In this document: in pieces, positions 57,546 through 64,000 of the stretch | Layout: every line of letters starts with the position of its first letter | Position numbering within the stretch: position 1 is the stretch's first letter | Assembly (NCBI RefSeq): GCF_002994745.2 | Contig: NC_037092.1 | Coordinates: 21,911,001 to 21,975,000, forward strand | Direction: 5' to 3' | From: Rosa chinensis | Taxonomy: Eukaryota > Streptophyta > Magnoliopsida > Rosales > Rosaceae | DNA: 64,000 nt | Notes under the pieces: generated by a model | The model's input: the letters and a program-made list of their open reading frames with translations, nothing else | Database searches by the model: none | Told to the model about the DNA's origin: nothing | Program-made: the position numbers and the translations under genes

Positions 57546-58804
57546 TCAGTAAGAAGTTGCATCCTTCCTGTCAATCAAGACAAGGCTCTCTTCATAAGGG
57601 TCAACAGACCACAGCTGACCTTGAGAACTCCCAAGACTTTTAAACTGTTTGCTCACCAGGTTTGCTGAAACTAATTCACAGCTATCTTCAAGGACCAACA
57701 CCACTTCTCCACTCTTTCTAAAGCACAATGCGATGGGTAAACTCCTTTCCGGACCTTGTGGAGTGAGAATCATCAATTTGGTCCACGCAATACTCTTTCA
57801 TTACCCATATATCAAGGAAACAATCTGTATCACTCTTGCACCTTGCAAACAGAGCAATGGATTTTTGGTCTCCGGAAACAGACAATCGCAAGACCAATGA
57901 CAGATCCAATATGAAATTCTTCGGCAACATTATCTCTCGAAATGACTCAGTGCCCACATCAAATGTCAAAACGAAGTAGATATAATCACCGCCGGTGAGA
58001 CGGAAAGCCAACTAGTGAAGTGCTCCATTAACAAAAGCCTCGGACGAGCAGCCATGCATTTCACATGGAGGAAGATCAGAATTAAGCCCACCCCAACACT
58101 TCTTGGCCAGTGAATACACCTGAGCTATAGTTGGGCATCCACAGAAGCTGTCTTTTTTATCAAGTGACAAGCCTTACTAGCTTATAGTCATTGGTCACAG
58201 CATCATAACCAAGACCAATAGCATCATAATCACCATGAGTAGAGAGATTAATCAGGGGCTTAGGAAGGGTCACATACTTTCTCACAGAAGGGTTCCATAT
58301 AACAAGGTTATAAGCATAACACACCGGATCATCAGCAAGACAAACCAACCCATTACAAGTACCCACAACACGAAAACACGGATTCTCCAATATTTCCTTG
58401 AGCCCAGTTGGAAATTCAATCTTGCAATACTATACTCCCCAAAAGCAGGGTTTTCATAATGCAAAGAGTAAAGGTCCTCTTTAAATCCTTGGATGGGGGT
58501 TTCTCTTAAAAACCAGCAATCATCATCACTAAACACAGAGTGGAGCAGTAGGAGGTGAGTGGAATTCTGGGTATTGAATTTAAGTGTGTGGGTGAGGTAA
58601 GTGCGAATAAAGGTTGGGTCTTTAATCATGGAACTCCATGACTTGCAGACTGAGATACATTTGACCACAGAATTGATGGGTAGTCTGATTAGGAATGAGT
58701 TCCTCAGGAAAATCTTTGAACAAATCAGTGATAGCCAAAGAAAGCTTAGAGATGGAGGCAGGGGTCAAGAGGGTCTTACCTTCTTCACATGAATCCTCCC
58801 ACAT
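57546..58804 (-). pseudogene. F-box/FBA pseudogene, several frameshifts, near full length
   Basis: The order of pieces is that of a full F-box gene. There is an N-terminus with ISKLSLAITDLFKDFPEELI (from the ATG at 58804), then a frameshift into SVVKCISVCKSWSSMIKDP. Next come RVVGTCNGLVCLADDPV, VIWNPSVRKYVTLPKPLI and GLGYDAVTNDYKLVRLVT (58160-58390). After another break come LTFDVGTESFREIM, LDIWVMKEYC and a C-terminal piece with LWSVDPYEESLVLID ending at 57546. At least three frame changes disable it. The site matching the hairpin 21-mer is at 58195-58215, with a single difference that still allows G:U pairing. It is a paralogue of 22031-23191. Confidence 0.87.
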
Positions 58805-59189
58805 TGTGAAAGAGTCTCTTCTGTGGAGTGAGAGGGAGAGTGAAATTAAGGCAACGGCGCAAACCCTACGGAAATGATGGAATTTGTGTCTGAAAAACCC
58901 TATAAGGAAATTGCACTTGATTTATAGTATGGGAAGAAACAGTATTAGAGTAATGTTCAAAATTGCAAAGCTTCCCACCAGTTTTTGCGGTGAATTGCAT
59001 TTTACCACTATTTGGAAGTTGAGTTTTGTTTTGGACCCTCTTTGGAAGTTTTTGACTCCGATGGTTTTTCACTTGTATCCTTGCAATTTTGAAAACTACC
59101 ACTTGCGCCGCAACACTTTGCTCTTAGACTCTTAGTTGTGTGTGCGTGTGAACACTTTGCTCTTAGTTTGCTTTTAGACTCTGTGTGTG

Positions 59190-59569
59190 TGTGGAGCTGT
59201 TCAGAAGCGGACGTCCGCAACCCAAAAAAAATGCGGATGTCACTCCTTCGGGCTGCATTAGGCGCCAACGGGCAGTGCTGCTCGTGCCGGACGGAACCAA
59301 GCCACCATGTCGACTCTCTTCTTGCTGCTAGACTCGTCGATGAAGGGCTCGAAGTCAACCTTGATGGTGCTTCCATGGTTTCAGGTGAGCTTGCGACGCA
59401 TCCCTGAGAATCTGATCACCTTCGCCTTCGCGTTGATGGCTATGCAGTACGGGATGTCCAGAGCCTTCGTCCGGCAACAAAAATGCCGTCATTGACGCCT
59501 GAGCGAGGCCGGAGGAGCAATGTCCGCACTTTTTCTAGGTTGCGGACGTCTGCTTTTGATCGGTCATGT
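59190..59569. mobile_element. GC-rich TIR element, second copy, between TG repeats
   Basis: The ends are AGAAGCGGACGTCCGCAACC and, inverted, AAAGCAGACGTCCGCAACC, followed by AAATGCGGATGTC or AAAGTGCGGACATTG and CTCC. TGTG-rich tracts lie on both sides (about 59,176-59,192 and 59,571-59,596). It is the same family as 29,430-29,805 (the GGCCGGAGGAGC phrase near one end is shared). GC-rich interior, no recognised protein. Confidence 0.7.
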
Positions 59570-59639
59570 ATGTGTGTGTGTGTGTGTGTGTGTGTATTTA
59601 TATTTTTTAAAGTTGTCTAGTCTTTTCTGTTTTAAGTCT

Positions 59640-60664
59640 TTTTCGTGTTATCTTATTTGGGTCTTGGGTATTTCTAAATGTACCTAGCAAATTTCTAGGT
59701 AGACCCAGCAAATCAATTTTGCATGAAAGGACATTTATATCCTCGTATGAAATGACAATAATAGTCATAATAAATAAAAATAATAACAAAAAAACCATAA
59801 AGTTTAAAACACTTTTTTCTATTTGTACCAAGCAGTTTAGTTGTACCCAGTAGTTCACTGTGTTTACGTTGTTTCTTCTTGCAAAACCTTAAACCAAAAT
59901 TTCACCTTCCTTTATAATTGTTTCAAGGGTTTAAAATAGCCCACATGCCAAGCAAGCTAGCGCATGTAAGCAGACAGTAGAGAATTGAATAAGCCAATGC
60001 TCTAATTAGATAAGCTGCAACCAAGTACGACATAATCCTTAAAAGATTTTCTCAGACTTTCTCTAAATCAGTTGGTGGCTAAACAAATAAACAAAGGCAT
60101 GTGGAGTGTGGATGGCTCTAGAAGTTTGCAAGCTGTAACAAACAACAATAAAATTTTTTTTTTTTTTTTTTTTTAAAAAAACCTCCTCTTTACCAGAAAA
60201 AGGACATAAATGGTTTGTATTCATTAAATTTGTGTGTTACAATTGATATACGTCCAAGGTGGGAGGTTAGAAACCATGTGGTGTGGTGTGTTGGTCGAGC
60301 TGCTTAGTTTGGAACTCCCAGGTCTAGAGTTCGAATCCCAGCTTCATCCCGTGGCCAGCAGATTTGAGGGACCTGGGTTAGTTAAAACACCCAATGGTTT
60401 GTGCGTCTGCGGTGCAGTGATTAGTCTGGCTATGCTGGGATACACTGCATGGGTGTGTGTGTAGGTTTACTTTCGATAAAGTCGGCGGGTGAGATTTGCT
60501 GGGTATGAGTTTTGCTGGGTTAATAAAAATACGGGTATTGTTGGAAAAGGTGGTGGGTGTAATTATAAATTTTATTTTTTTATTGGGTGTAAATTGATTT
60601 GGTCGGTCTACATAGAAATTTGCTGGGTACACTTAGAAAGACCATTGGGTCTTTTATCCTATTG
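59640..60664. mobile_element. Long-TIR element (~1 kb) containing a SINE-like sequence
   Basis: Inverted ends of about 75 bp share GACC(C)A..GG/GGGTCTTGGGT, TTTCTAA.TGTACC, AGCAAATTTCTA.GTAGACC and CAAATCAATTT. The inside includes a T-run (about 60,151-60,174). Target duplications were not resolved. Confidence 0.6.
60268..60470 (+). mobile_element. tRNA-derived SINE-like sequence
   Basis: An A-box-like TTGGTCGAGCTGC is followed after about 35 bp by a B-box-like AGAGTTCGAATCCC, the pol III promoter layout of tRNA-derived SINEs. The following ~140 bp is a non-tRNA body. It does not fold as a real tRNA. Ends and target duplication are unclear. Confidence 0.5.
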
Positions 60665-60669
60665 TCTCA

Positions 60670-61596
60670 AGCAACCGAAGAAATTATCTGACAGAACTGA
60701 GACAATAAGAGACCAGGTGTTGGAAAATAGATTCGGATCAAATAAAGAATTTATAGCCAAATACGAATTTAGTAGTAGATGTAGATCGAGGAGAGCCCCG
60801 CTTGCCTAGAAGTGATTTAGTAGCTCATAGAGGCACCCGAAGGTTTTAATATGAACACTTATGACTCCAATCTTTTCAACATTCCTGATGTGAACCAGTA
60901 AACAACCTTGAAAATGAACACATATTCCTCTTTGGCTGCGGTTCTCCTGCATCTAGTTCAATCTTGATTTCTATCGATACTTTGATTACAGATTTTTGAG
61001 ACCAGTAATTGAAAATGTCTCCAAATTTTTATTCACAATCTCAAATAAAAATTCACGTCAATTAATGCTTAAAGTACGACATATTTAACTGCAGCTTTAT
61101 CTGAGAGAGTGATTTTTAGTGTTTGTTGATAAAAAAATATATTGTATCTCATTACTGAATTCCCGTCCAAAGCGGTTGTAGATGTCTTATACTACTGATC
61201 GAGTCAAAAGCTCATGCTCAAAATTGCACAATACTTCATCATGACCACCATCATTGCGAACATATGAGTGCGACTTCTGAAAACCTGGTTGCTGCCGATG
61301 GGAGAGGCTTGCCGGCAAGTGTATCATACAGTAAAAACGACCCCTGTGGCACATTTGTAGCTTTCATATGCAAAAACAAAAACATGCAACATAGGGAAAA
61401 GAAACACATGGAGGAGAACCTAGCTAAATCGTCCTATTAATTTCAAGGAGCGTACAAATATTAAATCGAGGTACCCATTCAATGATATACCCACACTGTT
61501 CTCTTTGACAAATTAGCTCGTTAAATGAAACCAAATGACTTTGCGTCTAAATAATTCAAACTGGTATGCCTGCAAAGCAAAACTTAGAAGCAGTCC
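60670..61596. other. Intergenic, no gene seen
   Basis: Downstream region of the VIPP1-like gene. No coding or repeat signal recognised. Confidence 0.4.
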
Positions 61597-62580
61597 TTAA
61601 TTTGCTTTCCGTCTCAATTCATTAAGCTCCATCTCAATCTCAGAATCCTTTAATAGAAATGTCTTGTTTGAAGCGGCAATAGTTCTTCCAGGCGGAAGCT
61701 CTCCTTTCTTCGAACTACCTGCAGACAGTTGTTTCTTCAAGTTTGCAAGGTCATCTTCAACAGAAGAAGAGCTCTCTAGCACCGCGAACTTTCCTTCCAG
61801 ATCATCCGTAGTTAATTGGCCTAGAGCTTCCATTGCCAAAACTTTCTCTTCCATCATTCCAAAGGCCGAAAGGGCACCACTCGTATCAACATTCCCCACC
61901 ATCTCGCTCACTTCACTAGCAATCTTTGCAGACCGAGCCCGCGCTTTTAGGTTATCCTTTTTCGACATTGCCTCTTGTATCTTGCTCTCTAAAAGCTTTG
62001 TATTGGACAAAAGACTATCAACAACACCTCTTTGTTGATCAAGTTGAGTTCTCAAAGCACTAGCATTATCCGCCAGAGATTTACGCCTCTTGAGAGCTTC
62101 GCGTGCTAAATCTTCCTCTCCTTGCTTAACAGCTTGTTGTGCTTTTCGGTACCAGTTCTCCGAAGCCTGTTGCGCAGCTTCATACTTGTTTTCCAGCCTT
62201 TTTTGAGATGCCAATACGTGTGCTGTGGCCTGTCGCATCTTCATCAAGTCATCGTTCATTTCAAAAACTGCTTGCTCCAAGATCTTCTCAGGATCTTCAA
62301 ATGAAGACATGATTGCATTTGCATATGACTTGATGACCATAGCAAACCGGTCGATAAGGTTCATACGAGCAACAAAAGCAGTTCCCCGTTGTCTAAATTG
62401 ATTTTGCTTATTGGAAGGAGCAACCTTAATCGTTTCAAGTTTTATAGCTCCCACTCCGCCGTTATAGAACGACGTCGTGAGAGGTCTCCTGATCATAGAG
62501 AGAGTGGTAGAGGATGAAGAAGAAGAGGTGGGCATTGATGCCGTGGACATTCCTATAAAAATCTGCGATTTCGTGGCCAT
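61597..62580 (-). CDS. VIPP1: VIPP1/IM30-like membrane-associated protein, chloroplast, single exon
   Basis: A 327-aa PspA/IM30-family protein. VIPP1 forms rings and rods on the inner envelope and thylakoid membrane and is needed for thylakoid upkeep. Residues 1 to about 70 are Ser/Thr-rich and basic, fitting a transit peptide. The mature part opens with [20 protein letters not shown] (amphipathic membrane helix), then [16 protein letters not shown] and a long coiled coil ([53 protein letters not shown]). The plant C-terminal tail KKGELPPGR...[16 protein letters not shown] closes it. Near [17 protein letters not shown] a few residues are missing compared with Arabidopsis. The frame is intact with no intron. 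As I recall, plant VIPP1 genes have many introns, so this may be an expressed retrocopy. Confidence 0.9.
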   Translation of the reverse strand: MATKSQIFIGMSTASMPTSSSSSSTTLSMIRRPLTTSFYNGGVGAIKLETIKVAPSNKQNQFRQRGTAFVARMNLIDRFAMVIKSYANAIMSSFEDPEKILEQAVFEMNDDLMKMRQATAHVLASQKRLENKYEAAQQASENWYRKAQQAVKQGEEDLAREALKRRKSLADNASALRTQLDQQRGVVDSLLSNTKLLESKIQEAMSKKDNLKARARSAKIASEVSEMVGNVDTSGALSAFGMMEEKVLAMEALGQLTTDDLEGKFAVLESSSSVEDDLANLKKQLSAGSSKKGELPPGRTIAASNKTFLLKDSEIEMELNELRRKAN

Positions 62581-63205
62581 CTTATATGCTCACAAATCTC
62601 AGATCGTTAAGCGTCGGCTGCGAACCCTAGCCTAACCCTTAATTTATATGCTAAAGTAGCGTCCACCCAAATCATATTAATTATTTCGGTAGTTGCCGAA
62701 AGAAAATCATATTATTTTGTCCAAAATTTAAAAATTTAAAAACTTCGATAAAAAAAATAGTTTTCGAATATTCCAGACCTCAATTCTAAAATGCCAAACA
62801 GCCCAACATTTGCAAGTCAAGCTTGCTGGCACACCATCAGCTCAATGGTACATTAATCCGAGTCAACAAGAATAGCTATTTTTTATTTTTTACGTTGCCT
62901 CCAATTAAAAATGAGAGTAAGTAGTTGACCAAGTATTTTCAATAAACTCATGCACATGAAATACATGAGAATCCCATTACTACTAGAGTAAGAATCCCAT
63001 TACTACTAGAATGAGAATCTCAATGCCATTAGAACGAGAATCCCATTAGGGTTTACTACTAGAACAAATATAGAGTTTCATTCAGAGACTAATAATTCTA
63101 TTATAAATATGAACCTTTACTTCTTCAAAATCTCATTCATTCAATACTCGATATTTTTCTCTTATTTTCAGTCACATATATTTTCTTTTCATTTTCCTAT
63201 CAAAG
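62581..63205. other. Intergenic; short direct repeats
   Basis: Upstream region of the VIPP1-like gene on the left. At 62,969-63,062, the phrase GAGAATCCCATTACTACTAG and its variants repeat four times at ~25-bp steps. On the right is the upstream region of the SWEET pseudogene. Confidence 0.5.
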
Positions 63206-63866
63206 ATGGTGCACAAAGAGGCAAGGTCCGTGGTCGGTGTGGTTGGGAATGTCATCTCTGGTGGGCTTTTCCTCTCTCCAATTCCTGCGTTCATACTAAT
63301 ATGGAGAAAAAAAAATGTGGAAGCTTTTGATCCAAAACCTTACCTTACAACAGTGTTGAACTGTTTATTATAGTGTTACTAAGGATTGCCATTTGTTAAT
63401 CCAAACAACATTTTAGTTGTCACCATTAATGGAATTGGGCTAATTATAGAGCTCATATATCTTAGCATGTTCTTATATTATGCTGCAGAAAAAGGATAAA
63501 AGAGGGTTGCTACATACTTTGTACGTATGTGAACTTGTTTTCTTTGGAGCTATTGTGGTTGGAACTATGTTGGCAATACCCGAGCATAAGATGAAGATGA
63601 ATCGACATTTGAGGGCTGTCGTAGTTGGTTTTATTTGTGATTTTTTCAATGTCCTCATGTACAACTTTACTTTGTTCATCGTGAGTGAGGTCATCAAAAC
63701 AAAGAGTGTGCAATATATGTCATTACCGCTCTCAGTTGCCAACTTTCTGAATGGTTGTTGCTGGACTTCTTATGCTCTAATTGGAAAAGTGGACTACTTT
63801 ATTTTGGTTAGCAATGGTCTTGGTACAATTGCTGGAGCAATTCAATTGATAGTCTATGCAATGTAA
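63206..63866 (+). pseudogene. SWEET sugar transporter, intronless pseudogene
   Basis: The reading starts [20 protein letters not shown] and [13 protein letters not shown], the first helix of MtN3/SWEET sugar uniporters. [19 protein letters not shown] sequence follows. There the Trp codon is TAG and a Tyr codon two further on is TAA; then [20 protein letters not shown] and [11 protein letters not shown] frameshift near 63,470-63,490 leads to the second half (LVFFGAIVVGTMLAIPEHKM, SVQYMSLPLSVANFLNGCCW, FILVSNGLGTIAGAIQLIVY). Nearly all seven helices are present with no introns, though SWEET genes normally have several. It is therefore likely a processed copy, now disabled by two stops and one frameshift. 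Confidence 0.87.
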
Positions 63867-64000
63867 TACATAACTACATCAAAAGATGAAGACCTTTATG
63901 ACAATCGTACTAATGAAGTGCAACTTTCAACTATGGTCTAATTATTGCCTATCCATCTATTCATAATTGCATTGAATTTTTTTCTATTTAGTTTAGTTTT

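Noticed and set aside
60285..60340. Possible tRNA gene from A-box/B-box-like motifs
   Set aside because: No cloverleaf with anticodon arm and acceptor stem can be drawn; it fits a SINE promoter better.

Overview
The window is nuclear DNA from a flowering plant. It has spliced genes with GT/AG introns, plant gene families (UBP15-type MYND ubiquitin protease, SOUL heme-binding protein, F-box/FBA genes, BAHD acyltransferase, VIPP1, SWEET) and a dense load of plant transposons. A Rosaceae/Rosoideae source (strawberry, rose, cinquefoil) is my guess. It rests on an F-box-derived hairpin cluster resembling the miRFBX clusters reported in wild strawberry; nothing in the sequence proves it.

Layout. 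1-5,860: a decayed Ty3/gypsy retrotransposon (minus strand) with both LTRs, PBS and a 5-bp target duplication. 6,650-8,490: a 5'-truncated LINE tail and a Harbinger-type MITE. 9,200-9,420: hairpin and tandem repeat. 9,890-16,800: a 13-exon UBP15-like gene (plus), whose reconstructed CDS totals 944 codons including the stop. 17,519-18,746: a two-exon SOUL gene (minus). 19,879-23,414: an F-box pseudogene and an intact F-box gene (minus), with a LINE fragment just upstream. 26,000-33,600: few genes, nested DNA transposons (MULE, hAT inside hAT, GC-rich and fold-back elements sitting in TA repeats) and LTR-like blocks. 34,380-37,010: a BAHD acyltransferase with its 3' end duplicated in tandem. 37,280-40,513: a long-TIR Mutator-like element holding a Pack-MULE that carries a prefoldin-4 copy, plus a small hAT. 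40,518-54,200: retroelement, hAT and MULE copies, LTR blocks and LINE relics. 54,200-58,860: a second F-box cluster. It holds a fragment converted into three tandem hairpins and a full-length but broken F-box pseudogene. 59,190-60,670: two TIR elements and a SINE-like sequence. 61,597-62,580: an intronless VIPP1-like gene (minus). 63,206-63,866: an intronless SWEET pseudogene (plus).

The most interesting system is at 54,862-55,161. Three units with a 112-113 bp period each fold into a hairpin with ~21-nt arms. The arm sequence is antisense to the conserved FBA coding motif around DAMTNDYK, and near-perfect matching sites lie in the F-box gene and pseudogenes of this same window. This is the arrangement expected of a young microRNA cluster born by inverted duplication of its own target family. 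Several transposons are delimited to the base by exact target-site duplications. All exon boundaries and element ends were worked out by eye, and no database search was run.
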